Below, in pieces: positions 24,994 to 33,820 of a stretch of 64,000 bases of DNA. How positions within the stretch are numbered: the first letter of the stretch is position 1; the number at the start of each line of letters is the position of its first letter. Source of the DNA: Pseudomonas simiae (GTDB taxonomy: Bacteria > Pseudomonadota > Gammaproteobacteria > Pseudomonadales > Pseudomonadaceae); the NCBI RefSeq assembly GCF_900111895.1, contig NZ_FOKB01000001.1, positions 558,001 through 622,000 on the forward strand, in the 5' to 3' direction. The notes under the pieces were generated by a model. That model did no database searches and had not been told where the DNA came from. It saw nothing but the letters and a program-made list of their open reading frames with translations. Position numbers and translations under genes: made by a program.

Positions 24994-26235
24994 TTATACC
25001 TGTGCCACACCCACCCGCCACTGCGCAGGCGGCAGGATCCCATTCACCAGGTAATTGCCCACAATCCGCGACTTGTACACGCGCGGGTTGTGGTTCGCCA
25101 GGGTTCGCGCGTTTCGCCACAACCGGTCCAGCGCCTTGTTGCTGGCGGTGGCACTGGCGCCCAGTGCATCGAACAGCGCCGTGGTGGCCGCCAGTGTCGC
25201 ATCCACCACCGGGTTCACGGCCAGGCACACTTCCAATTCAGCCAGCGCAACCTGCGGATCGTCATCGTGCAACGGTTGGTCATGGGCGATTACATACTGC
25301 GCGGTGTGCTCCAGCCGTTGCGCCGCTTGCTGGGCGATGGCTTGCGCAGCGTAGGCCTGGCTGGCGACTTCGCCGATCACTTGCAGCAGTTGCACGTCCT
25401 GGCCGGCGGTGTCGGCATTGCCGGTGGTGAAGGTGCGCGCGCGTTGGCGGAGTTCTTCGGCGCCGCTGAGGGCGGCGCGGCGGGCGATGCCGGCGAGGGT
25501 ACTGAGGTGGTAGAGCTGGAAGAACGATTGACCGTGGCCAAAGCGCTGTTGGGTGAGGCGTACGTCGTCGTCCACCACGGGCGCGTTGTCGAAGATGCAG
25601 GTGCCGCTGGCGGTGAGGCGTTGGCCGAAACCGTTCCAGTCATCGACGATCTGCACGCCGGGGGCCTTGAGGTCGACGACCACGCTGTAGATCGTGCCGT
25701 CTTCGCCGGTGGCGATGGTGTTGATCAGGTCGCTGTAGAGCGCGCCGGTGGTGTAGAACTTTCTGCCGCTGATGCGCAAGGCGCCAGCTTCGTCACGGTG
25801 CAGGCGGGTTTCGAAATCGCCGCGGGTCTGGTTGCCGACTTCGGTGCTGCCGGGGGAGAGCAGGGCGCCCTGGCCGAGCCGGTCTAGCCATTTGGCGCGC
25901 CAAACCCGGTCCTTGGCACTGAGCACGTCTTCGCAGAAACCGAAGTGCCCACGCAGGGCTTGGGTGATGTTGGAGTCGGCGGCGGACAGTTCCGTGAGCA
26001 ACGTCAGCAATTCGACCAGCGTCGCATCCTGGCCGCCGTAACTGGCCGGCAGACGCCAGCGCGGCAAGCCCAAGGCGTTCAGTTGCTGGATCACGGTGGC
26101 GAGGCTGCCGCGTGTCTGATCCGCCACCGCCGCCTGCGCGAGAATCTGCGCAAAGAGGGGACGAAACGGCGCGGCCAGTTGTTCGTAGCGGGCGGTGGGC
26201 GGTGTGCCCCAGATATTCAAAGTGGGAATCGACAT
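24994..26235 (-). CDS. Acyl-CoA dehydrogenase-family flavin monooxygenase (SfnB/DszC-like)
   Basis: A 413-residue protein of the acyl-CoA dehydrogenase fold branch used for FMNH2-dependent sulfur release (SfnB, DszC, DmoB-like). Visible features are the N-terminal LGLPRWRLPASYGGQDATLVE, GSTEVGNQTRGDF, RISGRKFYTTGALYSD and NPRVYKSRIVGNYLVNG near the end. Such proteins serve growth on sulfones or other organosulfur compounds under sulfate limitation. It is divergent from a sulfonate-type binding protein across 241 bases, which supports a sulfur role. No flavin reductase is adjacent. Confidence 0.85.
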   Translation of the reverse strand: MSIPTLNIWGTPPTARYEQLAAPFRPLFAQILAQAAVADQTRGSLATVIQQLNALGLPRWRLPASYGGQDATLVELLTLLTELSAADSNITQALRGHFGFCEDVLSAKDRVWRAKWLDRLGQGALLSPGSTEVGNQTRGDFETRLHRDEAGALRISGRKFYTTGALYSDLINTIATGEDGTIYSVVVDLKAPGVQIVDDWNGFGQRLTASGTCIFDNAPVVDDDVRLTQQRFGHGQSFFQLYHLSTLAGIARRAALSGAEELRQRARTFTTGNADTAGQDVQLLQVIGEVASQAYAAQAIAQQAAQRLEHTAQYVIAHDQPLHDDDPQVALAELEVCLAVNPVVDATLAATTALFDALGASATASNKALDRLWRNARTLANHNPRVYKSRIVGNYLVNGILPPAQWRVGVAQV

Positions 26236-26432
26236 GCAATGGACCTTGCAGAAAATGGTTCAGGTGCTGGGGTCCAGTGGTCTGGTACGGCCACCCTAAC
26301 TCAGGTGCGGCAAAGTTTTTAATACGAATAGCAGCTAGCGAGCTGTACGACGGTTCTATCGATAGTGCCTAACAGTATTAAACCCCGCGCTTTTATTGCG
26401 TTAGCTTCTACGTCAAACGGCCAGACTGCATA

Positions 26433-26469
26433 CCCACAGATGGTTGAACCAACCCTCCAACCCTGTGGG
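26433..26469 (+). promoter_or_regulatory. Leader hairpin before sulfonate-binding protein
   Basis: CCCACAG (26433-26439) can pair with CTGTGGG (26463-26469), enclosing a second small dyad TGGTT-G-AACCA. The 3' arm ends 7 bases before the ATG and covers the only GGGA-like ribosome-binding site, so it could modulate translation. This is inference from pairing alone. Confidence 0.3.
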
Positions 26470-26476
26470 ATTTTCC

Positions 26477-27400
26477 ATGATCAACCGTCGAACACTGCTG
26501 TCCTTGCTGGGCCTGGCCTCTCTTGCACTGTCTGGAACGTCGGCCGGAGCCGCCGAGCCGCTGACCCTCACCGTGGGTGATCAGTTTTTCTCCAACCGTA
26601 TCGTGCTGGAGCTGTCGGGTGAGCTTAAAGACCTGCCGTACAAAATCGATTTCAAACGGTTCAACACCGGCTCGCCGGTGGCCTCGGCCGTGGCCAGCGG
26701 CGCGCTGGATGTGGGCATCGTCGGCGACACCCCGGTGATCAGCCTGGCCGCCAATGGTGCGCCGGTCAAAGTGGTCGCCAGCACCCAGACCAGCCTCGAC
26801 GGTGTGGGTATCGTGGCGCGCAAGGGCATTCACTCGGTGGCTGACCTCAAAGGCAAGACCGTCGCCATCTGGAACGGCTCGTGGAGCCAGCAACTGGCGT
26901 ACAGGGCGCTGGATGAAGCCGGTGTGCCGCGCAGCAGCGTCAACTTCAAATACCTGCTGCCGGCAGAGGCCAGCCTGGCGCTGACCCAGGGCGACATCGA
27001 CGCCTTCGGCACCTGGGAACCCTACGTGTCGCTGCAGGAAAAAGAAGGCAGCACCCTGATCCGCAACGCCAAGGGCCTGATGAGCGCACCGACCTACATC
27101 GTCGCCTACGAGCCGGCCCTGGCGCAGAAAAGCGCGATCATCAAGGACTTCATCGCCCGCCTGACCCGCGCTCGGCAGTGGAGCAACACTCACGTCGATG
27201 AGTACGCCGAAGCCTGGTCCAAGGCCAACCAGTCGGCGCCGGAAATCGCCAAGGTGTGGTTCAAGCGCGACGCGATCAAGGTGCTGCCGATCTCGCCGAC
27301 GATTATCAGCGAGGCCCAGGCCACGGCGGATTTTTTGGTGGATGCGCAGATGTTGAAGCAGCGGTATGACGTGGCGCCGTTGTTTGATCGGGTGCTTTAA
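26477..27400 (+). CDS. Aliphatic sulfonate/taurine-type ABC binding protein (orphan)
   Basis: A 307-residue NitT/TauT-family periplasmic binding protein. It has a signal peptide with a twin-arginine-like start (MINRRTLLSLLGLASLALSG, ending near SAGAA). Family blocks are TVGDQFFSNRIVLELSG, GALDVGIVGDTPVISLAANG and KGKTVAIWNGSWSQQLAY. The SsuA/TauA group binds sulfonates or sulfate esters. No permease or ATPase gene is adjacent, so it must share a transporter encoded elsewhere. It is divergent from the SfnB-like monooxygenase. An in-frame TTG further upstream is a weaker start. Confidence 0.87.
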   Translation: MINRRTLLSLLGLASLALSGTSAGAAEPLTLTVGDQFFSNRIVLELSGELKDLPYKIDFKRFNTGSPVASAVASGALDVGIVGDTPVISLAANGAPVKVVASTQTSLDGVGIVARKGIHSVADLKGKTVAIWNGSWSQQLAYRALDEAGVPRSSVNFKYLLPAEASLALTQGDIDAFGTWEPYVSLQEKEGSTLIRNAKGLMSAPTYIVAYEPALAQKSAIIKDFIARLTRARQWSNTHVDEYAEAWSKANQSAPEIAKVWFKRDAIKVLPISPTIISEAQATADFLVDAQMLKQRYDVAPLFDRVL

Positions 27401-27423
27401 ACACGGGGGAAACAAGCCCTCAT

Positions 27424-27642
27424 AGTATCCACCCAATGGTTGTCGGGCCCGGCTACCGAATGTATTTCGTGCGTACGGGTATCACGGCCTACTTGAGGCT
27501 GTGGGGGCGCGATAAAACCGACCAGAAAAGGGGGGCAAAGACGCGCTATGAAATGATCCAGAAGCTGATGCTGGCGCCAGGGATTGAGCTGACTGTGCGG
27601 CCGATTGCAGGAGCGAGCAAGCCCGCCCCTACAAACCTCTGA
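27424..27642 (+). pseudogene. Remnant of a RelE/HigB-type toxin gene
   Basis: The frame reads SIHPMVVGPGYRMYFVRTG and then LRLWGRDKTDQKRG. This matches the C-terminal half of the addiction-module killer protein family (typically R-I-x-Y-GPGYRxYF, then LLCGGDKxxQxxDI). The N-terminal half, including the first strands and helices, is absent, the Cys-Gly-Gly is changed to Trp-Gly-Arg, and no antitoxin follows. The frame then drifts into REP-like sequence (GGAGCGAGCAAGCCCGCCCC). It is a decayed module rather than a working toxin. Confidence 0.6.
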
Positions 27643-27643
27643 A

Positions 27644-28969
27644 TCAGCGCACCAGGCACGGCTGCTTGTTGTTGAAGCGCCACCCCGGAATCAGAAACTG
27701 CATCGCCACGCTGTCATCCCGCGCGCCGAGGCCCATGCCTTTGTACACCTCATGGGCCTTGGCGACCGCGTCCATGTCGATCTCCACCCCCAGGCCTGGC
27801 TTGTTTGGCACTTTCACGTAGCCGCCTTCGATTTTCAGTGGCGCCTTGGTCAGGTGTTGACCGTCCTGCCAGATCCAGTGGGTGTCGATGGCGGTGATGT
27901 CGCCAGGGGCCGCGGCGGCTACCTGGGTGAACATCGCCAGGGAAATATCGAAGTGGTTGTTGGAGTGCGAGCCCCAGGTCAGGCCCCATTCATGGCACAT
28001 CTGCGCCACGCGTACCGAGCCTTGCAGGGTCCAGAAATGCGGATCGGCGAGGGGGATGTCGACGGATTGCAGTTGGATCGCATGACCCATTTCACGCCAG
28101 TCGGTGGCGATCATGTTGGTGGCGGTCTTGAGGCCTGTGGCGCGACGGAATTCGGCCATGACTTCGCGGCCCGAGTAGCCGTTCTCGGCGCCGCAAGGGT
28201 CTTCTGCGTAGGCGAGTACGTGGTGCTGGTCGCGGCACAGCCGGATGGCTTCTTTCAATGACCAGGCGCCATTCGGGTCGAGCGTGATGCGGGCATCCGG
28301 AAAGCGTTCGGCCAGGGCGGTGACGGCTTGGATTTCTTCGTCGCCGCTCAGCACGCCGCCTTTGAGCTTGAAGTCGTTGAAACCATACTTGGCCTTGGCG
28401 GCTTCAGCCAGGCGCACCACGGCGTCGGCCGTCAGGGCTGTTTCGTGACGCAGGCGGAACCACTCATCGTCGCTGTCGGCTTCGTTGCGGTAGGCCAGAG
28501 GGGTTGCGCTGCGGTCGCCGACATAGAACAGGTAGCCGAGCATTTTTACCGCGTCGCGTTGCTGCCCCTCACCGAGCAAGGCCGCCACCGGGACGTCGAG
28601 GAATTGACCCAGCAGGTCGAGCAGCGCGGCTTCCATGGCCGTGACGGCGTGGATGGTGATACGCAGGTCAAAGGTCTGCAAGCCACGACCGGCAGCGTCG
28701 CGGGAGGCAAAGGTGCTGCGCATCTGGTTGAGGATGCGCTGGTATTGGCCAATGGGTTGGCCGATCACCAGGCTGCGAGCGTCTTCCAGGGTTTCGCGGA
28801 TGCGCTCGCCACCGGGCACTTCGCCCACGCCGGTGTTGCCGGAGCTGTCCTTGAGAATCACGATATTGCGTGTGAAGTAGGGGCCGTGGGCGCCGCTGAG
28901 GTTGAGCAGCATGCTGTCATGGCCGGCGACGGGGATGACCTGAAAGTGAGTAACGACGGGCGTAGTCAT
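27644..28969 (-). CDS. gudD: D-glucarate dehydratase
   Basis: A 441-residue enolase-superfamily dehydratase that converts D-glucarate to 5-keto-4-deoxyglucarate. Features include the N-terminal [18 protein letters not shown], the base pair lysines in [10 protein letters not shown], metal ligands in [17 protein letters not shown] and [10 protein letters not shown], and the catalytic His in [15 protein letters not shown]. It is downstream of, and 19 bases from, the gudP-like permease, forming a glucarate-use operon. AGGA precedes the ATG. Confidence 0.95.
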   Translation of the reverse strand: MTTPVVTHFQVIPVAGHDSMLLNLSGAHGPYFTRNIVILKDSSGNTGVGEVPGGERIRETLEDARSLVIGQPIGQYQRILNQMRSTFASRDAAGRGLQTFDLRITIHAVTAMEAALLDLLGQFLDVPVAALLGEGQQRDAVKMLGYLFYVGDRSATPLAYRNEADSDDEWFRLRHETALTADAVVRLAEAAKAKYGFNDFKLKGGVLSGDEEIQAVTALAERFPDARITLDPNGAWSLKEAIRLCRDQHHVLAYAEDPCGAENGYSGREVMAEFRRATGLKTATNMIATDWREMGHAIQLQSVDIPLADPHFWTLQGSVRVAQMCHEWGLTWGSHSNNHFDISLAMFTQVAAAAPGDITAIDTHWIWQDGQHLTKAPLKIEGGYVKVPNKPGLGVEIDMDAVAKAHEVYKGMGLGARDDSVAMQFLIPGWRFNNKQPCLVR

Positions 28970-28988
28970 GGCAAGTTCCTGAATAAGC

Positions 28989-30350
28989 TCAAAGAGGTTT
29001 GCTGAGGGCGGCGTTTGTTGGCTCGGCGCTCGGTGAAATCGGAACGGCAGAGGGCGAGGTCTTGGCGAAAAACACCAGGATCGCGGCCAGCAACGAAGTG
29101 CCGGCCAGGCCGTAAAGGCCGCCCTGGATCGAGCCGGTGGTCTGTTCCAGGAAGCCGAAGGTGGTGGGGGCGACGAAGCCGCCCAGATTGCCGATGGAGT
29201 TGATCAGCGCGATCACCGCGGCGGCAATGCGCACATCCAGGTAACCCTGGGGTATCGGCCAGAACAGCGACGACGCCGACTTGAAACCGATGGCCGCGAA
29301 GCAGATCGCCACGAAGGCAAAGATCGGCCCGCCCGTGGTAGACATGAACATGCCCGCTGCCGCAATCAACAGCGCCGCCGCGACCCAAGCCTGCTGGAAC
29401 TTGAATTTGCCAGACAGCGAGGCGAAGGCATACATGGCGATGATCGAGATCAGCCACGGGATCGAGTTGAAGAAGCCGACCTGCACATCCGTGAGGTCAC
29501 CCATCTTCTTGATGATGCTCGGCAGCCAGAAGGTAGCGGCATAGATCGTCAGTTGGATGCAAAAGTACAGTGCGCAGAACAGCAGGATCTGGCGGTCCTT
29601 GAGCAGTTTGCCGAGGGTCGGTTTGACCGTGGTGAGGGCTTCACGGTCGCGCTGCTCCTGGTCGATGGCGTTGACCAGCGCGTCCTGCTCTTCGCGGGTC
29701 ATCCACTGGGCGTCGTGGGGTTTCGAGTCCAGCCAGAACCACACAAAGAACCCCAGTGCCACCGAGGCCAGGCCTTCAATGGCAAACATCCATTGCCAGC
29801 CATGGAAACCAAAGCCTTCGATCTGCAACAGCGCGCCTGAAAGCGGGCCGGAAATCAGCGACGCAACCGCCGAGCCGCTCAAAAAGATTGCAATGGCTTT
29901 ACCGCGTTCCGCGCCAGGCAGCCAGCGTGTGAAGTAGTAGATCACCCCAGGAAAGAAGCCGGCCTCGGCCACACCCAGCAGGAAGCGCAGGATATAGAAG
30001 TGGGTTTCGTTCTGGATGAACGCCATCAGCGTGGCGACGATGCCCCAGGTGAACATGATGCGGGTCAGCCAGAGACGTGCGCCGACCTTTTGCAGCAGCA
30101 TGTTGGACGGCACTTCGAACAGGGCGTAGCCGATGAAGAACAACCCGGCGCCGAAACCATAGGCGGCCGCGCCGATGCCCAGATCATGCTCCATGTGCGT
30201 GCGCACAAAGCCGATGTTGACCCGGTCGATGTAGTTGAGGATGAACATGATCACGAACAGTGGGAGCACATGGCTCTTCACTTTGCTCACGGCGCGCGCG
30301 ACGACGGGATCACGGTGTGGAGCGGCAGATGCATGGCTTGAATTGTTCAC
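28989..30350 (-). CDS. gudP: D-glucarate/galactarate permease-like MFS transporter
   Basis: A 453-residue anion:cation symporter family (ACS) MFS protein with 12 predicted helices. [16 protein letters not shown] in helix 1 and [22 protein letters not shown] in helix 4 are the group's hallmarks. It starts at GTG with GGGGAG about 10 bases upstream. Its place directly before gudD makes glucarate or galactarate the likely substrate. The promoter region is shared with the divergent GntR regulator and contains the candidate operator. Confidence 0.88.
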   Translation of the reverse strand: MNNSSHASAAPHRDPVVARAVSKVKSHVLPLFVIMFILNYIDRVNIGFVRTHMEHDLGIGAAAYGFGAGLFFIGYALFEVPSNMLLQKVGARLWLTRIMFTWGIVATLMAFIQNETHFYILRFLLGVAEAGFFPGVIYYFTRWLPGAERGKAIAIFLSGSAVASLISGPLSGALLQIEGFGFHGWQWMFAIEGLASVALGFFVWFWLDSKPHDAQWMTREEQDALVNAIDQEQRDREALTTVKPTLGKLLKDRQILLFCALYFCIQLTIYAATFWLPSIIKKMGDLTDVQVGFFNSIPWLISIIAMYAFASLSGKFKFQQAWVAAALLIAAAGMFMSTTGGPIFAFVAICFAAIGFKSASSLFWPIPQGYLDVRIAAAVIALINSIGNLGGFVAPTTFGFLEQTTGSIQGGLYGLAGTSLLAAILVFFAKTSPSAVPISPSAEPTNAALSKPL

Positions 30351-30407
30351 AATTCAAAACTCCCCCTGATTATTTTTATGCGGGTTTGCGTGTCTTGTTG
30401 ATAGACA

Positions 30408-30417
30408 TCATACAAGT
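30408..30417. promoter_or_regulatory. Candidate GntR half-operator near gudP
   Basis: TCATACAAGT, an exact copy of the sequence at 30598-30607, lies 58 bases before the gudP start. It is enclosed by CTTGT/ACAAG arms. It is a likely second contact for the divergent FadR-type regulator (inference). The rest of the 339-base gap between gudP and the regulator gene shows only AT-rich promoter-like sequence and no gene. Confidence 0.45.
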
Positions 30418-30594
30418 AGGTTTCTTGCGACCGCAATCCGCTGGGGAGTGTTTTTCTTCTTATAACGCGGTGGGTAGAACAGATATTCCGGTTATTTATA
30501 GCGTGTTTATTGGGCGCGGTGCGGGTTCTTGAGCGAGATTTTTACCGGCAAAGAGCGTGAGGAGGGTATCTGTGAGCGTGAACGATAAGTTTGG

Positions 30595-30605
30595 TTGTCA
30601 TACAA
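30595..30605. promoter_or_regulatory. FadR-type GntR operator
   Basis: TTGTCATACAA fits the FadR-subfamily operator form T-N-GT-N3-AC-N-A exactly. It lies between gudP and the GntR gene, 85 bases before the latter's start, and fits autoregulation and glucarate-responsive control. Confidence 0.55.
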
Positions 30606-30689
30606 GTTGTGGGTTTTTTCAATCAACCCACGCTTGGCGCCGGGCTGGGTGTTAAGCTCCCCGCAGCTCAACCCCGTGGACCTGTTGCA

Positions 30690-31409
30690 ATGCCCATCGA
30701 AAGTGGAATCCCCCTGCGTAAACGCTCCACCAACCTGGCCCAGGGCGTGGTCGATGTGCTGACCCAGCGCATTCTGCTCGGCCAATTGAAACCCGGCGAA
30801 AAGCTGCCTTCGGAATCCACCATCGTGCTTGAGCACGGTGTGAGCCGAACCGTCGTGCGCGAAGCGATCTCCAAATTGCAGGCCTCCGGGCTGGTCGAGA
30901 CCCGCCACGGCATCGGCACCTTCGTGCTGGCGCAACAGGCCCAGCAGGGCTTGCGCCTGCATGTGGACACGGTGGCCAGCGTGCGCAACATGCTCGAACT
31001 GCGCCTGGGCCTGGAGGTGCAAGCCGCCGCGCTGGCGGCATTGCGCCGCACCGACGAACAGCTGGACCACATGCGCCAGGCACTCGACGACTACCAGGCC
31101 TCCCTGGCCAACAACGACAGCTGCGTGGAGGAAGACAAACGCTTTCACCAGTTGATCGCCGAGGCCACCGGCAATACCTTCTTCACCGAAATCATGCTGC
31201 ACCTGGGCAATGCAATGATCCCGCGCACCCAGGTGAAAGGCGATGAACGTGGCGGCGCCGACTTTGCCAAGCTGGGCCAGTTGGCGAACCTGGAACATGA
31301 GGCGATCTTCAACGCGATCAAACGCCAGGACCCGGACGCTGCCCGCGCGGCCATGGTGTTGCACCTGACGAACAGCCGGGATCGTTTTTCGGGGGAGCAG
31401 GGCCGTTGA
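30690..31409 (+). CDS. GntR-family (FadR/FCD) regulator, probable glucarate operon regulator
   Basis: A 239-residue regulator. The winged helix spans about residues 10-75 (LPSESTIVLEHGVSRTVVRE, then GLVETRHGIGTFV). A helical FCD ligand domain follows, with metal-site type residues in DKRFHQLIAEATGN. It is divergent from gudP-gudD, with an FCD-type operator between them, so sugar diacid sensing is the likely role. Its stop overlaps the TTG start of trmK, so trmK is partly dependent on its transcript. Confidence 0.9.
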   Translation: MPIESGIPLRKRSTNLAQGVVDVLTQRILLGQLKPGEKLPSESTIVLEHGVSRTVVREAISKLQASGLVETRHGIGTFVLAQQAQQGLRLHVDTVASVRNMLELRLGLEVQAAALAALRRTDEQLDHMRQALDDYQASLANNDSCVEEDKRFHQLIAEATGNTFFTEIMLHLGNAMIPRTQVKGDERGGADFAKLGQLANLEHEAIFNAIKRQDPDAARAAMVLHLTNSRDRFSGEQGR

Positions 31410-32101
31410 ACGAACACACCTTGTCCAAACGCCTGGAGCGCGTCGCCGCCAACGTACCGGCTGGCGCGCGCCTGGCCGATATTGGCTCCGATCACGGTTA
31501 TTTGCCGGTGGCGTTGATGCGTCGCGGCCTGATCACGTCGGCCGTGGCGGGGGAGGTCGCGACCACGCCCTTTCATGCGGCGCAACGTAGCGTGCGCGAC
31601 AACGGCCTGGAGCAACAGATCACGGTGCGCCTGGCCGATGGCTTGGCGGCCATCGAACCTCATGACGGTATCACCGCGATCAGCCTCTGCGGCATGGGCG
31701 GCGAGACGATTCGCGACATCCTCGAAAGCGGCAAGCAGCACCTGAGCGGCCAGGAACGCCTGATCCTGCAACCCAACGGCGGCGAGCAACCGCTGCGCCA
31801 ATGGCTGATGGATAACGGTTATACGATCCTCAGTGAAGAGCTGCTGTTGGAGAACCGTTTCTACTACGAAATCATCGTCGCCGAGCGCGCTGGGCCAGTG
31901 GCTTACACTGCTGAACAGCTGTACTTCGGGCCGCTGCAAATGCAGGCCCGCAGCCCGGCGTTCATCGCCAAGTGGCAACGCATGTTGCGCCAGAAGCACA
32001 AGACCCTGTCCAGCTTCGAGCGCGCTCGGCAGGCGGTGTCGCAAGAGAAGCGACAAGAGATTGCCCAACAGGCCAGATGGATTGCCGCGTTACTGGCCTG
32101 A
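31406..32101 (+). CDS. trmK: tRNA (adenine(22)-N(1))-methyltransferase
   Basis: A 231-residue class I SAM methyltransferase of the TrmK/YqfN family, forming m1A22 in tRNA. The SAM motif is LADIGSDHGYLPVAL near residues 23-37, and the family block SLCGMGGETIRDIL follows near 92-105, with QPNGGEQPLRQWL after it. Start is TTG inside the regulator's stop codon, with GGGGGAG upstream. TrmK is best known from Gram-positive bacteria but is also common in gamma-proteobacteria. Confidence 0.88.
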   Translation: MNEHTLSKRLERVAANVPAGARLADIGSDHGYLPVALMRRGLITSAVAGEVATTPFHAAQRSVRDNGLEQQITVRLADGLAAIEPHDGITAISLCGMGGETIRDILESGKQHLSGQERLILQPNGGEQPLRQWLMDNGYTILSEELLLENRFYYEIIVAERAGPVAYTAEQLYFGPLQMQARSPAFIAKWQRMLRQKHKTLSSFERARQAVSQEKRQEIAQQARWIAALLA

Positions 32102-32140
32102 TACCCCTTCATTCAAACCTGATGACCTAGGACACCGACA

Positions 32141-32431
32141 ATGGCCGACGCCACCGACCTCACTTTCTACGACCGCGCCGACGCGCACATCGAACTGTCG
32201 AACCAGCAGCTGCAGGCTCACGAAAACCTCGGCCAGGTCAGCGCCTCGATGATGTTCGGCACCACGCGCTTCAATGCCTGGGCCAGTGCGCGCAACTTCA
32301 AGTCCGGCGCGGAAATGGCCGATGCACGGGAGGCGATGTTGAAGTACTTCTGTGACCAGTACCGGATGATGCTTGAGGATAATCTGGATGATCACATCAA
32401 TAATTTCGACCGGTACAAGGTGATGCAATAG
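32141..32431 (+). CDS. DUF3144-family protein
   Basis: A 96-residue soluble protein recognised as DUF3144 by FYDRADAHIELSNQQL and FMFGTTRFNAWAS-like block (here SMMFGTTRFNAW), ending NFDRYKVMQ. Family function is unknown. It is 39 bases after trmK and convergent with the first DUF2589 gene; a weak GC hairpin lies between the two stops. Confidence 0.85.
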   Translation: MADATDLTFYDRADAHIELSNQQLQAHENLGQVSASMMFGTTRFNAWASARNFKSGAEMADAREAMLKYFCDQYRMMLEDNLDDHINNFDRYKVMQ

Positions 32432-32447
32432 GTCCTTTTAAGCGCCT

Positions 32448-33023
32448 TTAGGGGGCGAAGTCCGAAGGGGCCTGTGCGGTGGGCTGTTCGGTGATAGGGG
32501 ACGGACCTGGCGGGTTTGCGATGGGGCTGATCAAATGGGTGTACTCCTCGATGATTCGGTTGATCGCCTCCGGTGGCTCGCACGCCTTGAACTCGATACG
32601 AATCTGCACCTCATCGGGATCGCGTTCCTGACCCTCACGCTTGGTGGCGCCAAAGGTCACGAAAAACTTCTCGCTGTGGAGGTCGCCGTTCTCCAGGTCG
32701 TGGCTGGCTTTTTGCACCTCAGTGCTGTGCATTTTTACCGACAGGTCTACATCCATCTTGTGCAGCGCCAAACCCTTCGGCGCGACCAGTGCGATCAGCG
32801 GTACGCTGATGGTATGTCCCTCGGTCAGCGAAATCTCCACCATCTTGGCTTTCATTGGCGTGCCCAGGTCCTCAGCGTTGTAGTCGAAGAACTGGTCGAA
32901 CAGCGCAATGTATTGATGGGCGATCAAGTTATGCGTGGCCGCTGCGGCCTGCTGCAACCCGCGGGTGATGTGGCTCAAGTCGCTGGCCGACATGGGTTCC
33001 TTGGGGCGCGAAAAAAATGCCAT
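32448..33023 (-). CDS. DUF2589-family protein, second copy
   Basis: A 191-residue protein sharing the DUF2589 layout with the upstream gene: a helical N-terminal part (HITRGLQQAAAATHNLIAHQ), a strand-rich middle (HTISVPLIALVAPKGLAL), a paired lysine-rich strand region, and the block KACEPPEAINRIIEEYTHLI matching PPEALMRVIDFLTDAA in its paralogue. The C-terminal 20 residues are Pro-rich. No signal peptide is visible. Family function is unknown. It is the second gene of a two-gene unit. A GC-rich hairpin in the spacer may set the ratio of the two proteins. Confidence 0.8.
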   Translation of the reverse strand: MAFFSRPKEPMSASDLSHITRGLQQAAAATHNLIAHQYIALFDQFFDYNAEDLGTPMKAKMVEISLTEGHTISVPLIALVAPKGLALHKMDVDLSVKMHSTEVQKASHDLENGDLHSEKFFVTFGATKREGQERDPDEVQIRIEFKACEPPEAINRIIEEYTHLISPIANPPGPSPITEQPTAQAPSDFAP

Positions 33024-33052
33024 GGTGAGCTCCTTTCAAGTCGAGTGGGTTG

Positions 33053-33077
33053 CCCCGCCCAGAGGGACGGGGCGGGG
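33053..33077 (-). promoter_or_regulatory. GC-rich hairpin between the two DUF2589 genes
   Basis: CCCCGCCC (33053-33060) pairs with GGGCGGGG (33070-33077) in the 59-base spacer. It has no T-tract, so it looks more like an attenuating or mRNA-stabilising hairpin than a full terminator. Confidence 0.45.
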
Positions 33078-33082
33078 TGGGA

Positions 33083-33733
33083 CTATTTGGTTTTTTCCGC
33101 AGGCTTGGCGTCAGGCAGTGGAAGCACCCCTGCTTTTGGCAGCTCAGTCGGGCTGGTTGGAGTGGCGCTCGGCAGAGTGACCGGCTTGGTGGCGGCATCG
33201 GTGAGGAAATCGATGACGCGCATCAAGGCTTCCGGTGGGTCTTGGCGAACGATTTTGGTCTTGATTTCGTAGCGTGCGCGGGTATCTGTCTTACGTGTCT
33301 GGGATGACTTGTGGCTGGCGGCACCTTTGACCGAAACGCTGAAAGGACCCCAGCCCATCTTGGCGTCGAAGCTGCCGGAAACATCATTGGAGCTGGTGTC
33401 CTCGGCCATTTGGGTGATGGTCAGCTCAAACTCGATGCTGCCTTCTTCGATGGTGATGTTGGGGTGGCTGATCGCAGCCAGCAGCGGAATGCGCATGGTC
33501 TTGCTGACCGTGCCTTTGTAGATGCCCTGCTCATCGACGAGGGTTTCGTCATAGTCAAACTGTACCGAAACGGCCTTGCCGTCCTGGATACACACGCCCA
33601 TGAGAAAGTCCGCATACGCTTTACTGGCAGCGACTTGGGCCTGGATCATTGCCATCAGCGGCCCGGTAATCATCTTGTCCAGTGGGAGTGCGGCGATCAC
33701 GCCTCCAATGAGACCTTTATCAATATCTGGCAT
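33083..33733 (-). CDS. DUF2589-family protein, first copy
   Basis: A 216-residue DUF2589 protein. A hydrophobic-helical N-terminus (LIGGVIAALPLDKMITGPLM) is followed by AQVAASKAYADFLMGV. Beta-rich domain blocks are TMRIPLLAAISHPNITIEEG and IEFELTITQMAEDTSSNDV, then RYEIKTKIVRQDPPEALMRV and a Pro/Lys-rich tail. It lacks a signal peptide. It is first in the two-gene DUF2589 unit. A TCAGTAGGAAGTAATTACC motif shared with other units of this islet lies 69-87 bases before its start, pointing to control by the adjacent Mor-like regulator. Confidence 0.82.
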   Translation of the reverse strand: MPDIDKGLIGGVIAALPLDKMITGPLMAMIQAQVAASKAYADFLMGVCIQDGKAVSVQFDYDETLVDEQGIYKGTVSKTMRIPLLAAISHPNITIEEGSIEFELTITQMAEDTSSNDVSGSFDAKMGWGPFSVSVKGAASHKSSQTRKTDTRARYEIKTKIVRQDPPEALMRVIDFLTDAATKPVTLPSATPTSPTELPKAGVLPLPDAKPAEKTK

Positions 33734-33801
33734 TTTTAATTTCCTTATCTTGAGTGCGCGAAAGTGCGCAACTTCAATTTATCCATGTGGCACTTTGTGA
33801 T

Positions 33802-33820
33802 TCAGTAGGAAGTAATTACC
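33802..33820. promoter_or_regulatory. Shared islet motif, site 1 (DUF2589 unit)
   Basis: TCAGTAGGAAGTAATTACC, 69-87 bases upstream of the first DUF2589 gene and overlapping the last codons of the Mor-like regulator gene. Near-copies stand before the regulator gene itself (34260-34278) and before the M35 peptidase gene (36072-36090), all in the same orientation relative to those genes. Confidence 0.6.

Noticed and set aside
23646..25043. 465-codon minus-strand frame opposite the ArgE-like gene
   Set aside because: No recognisable fold and no Shine-Dalgarno; the plus-strand M20 motifs are complete.
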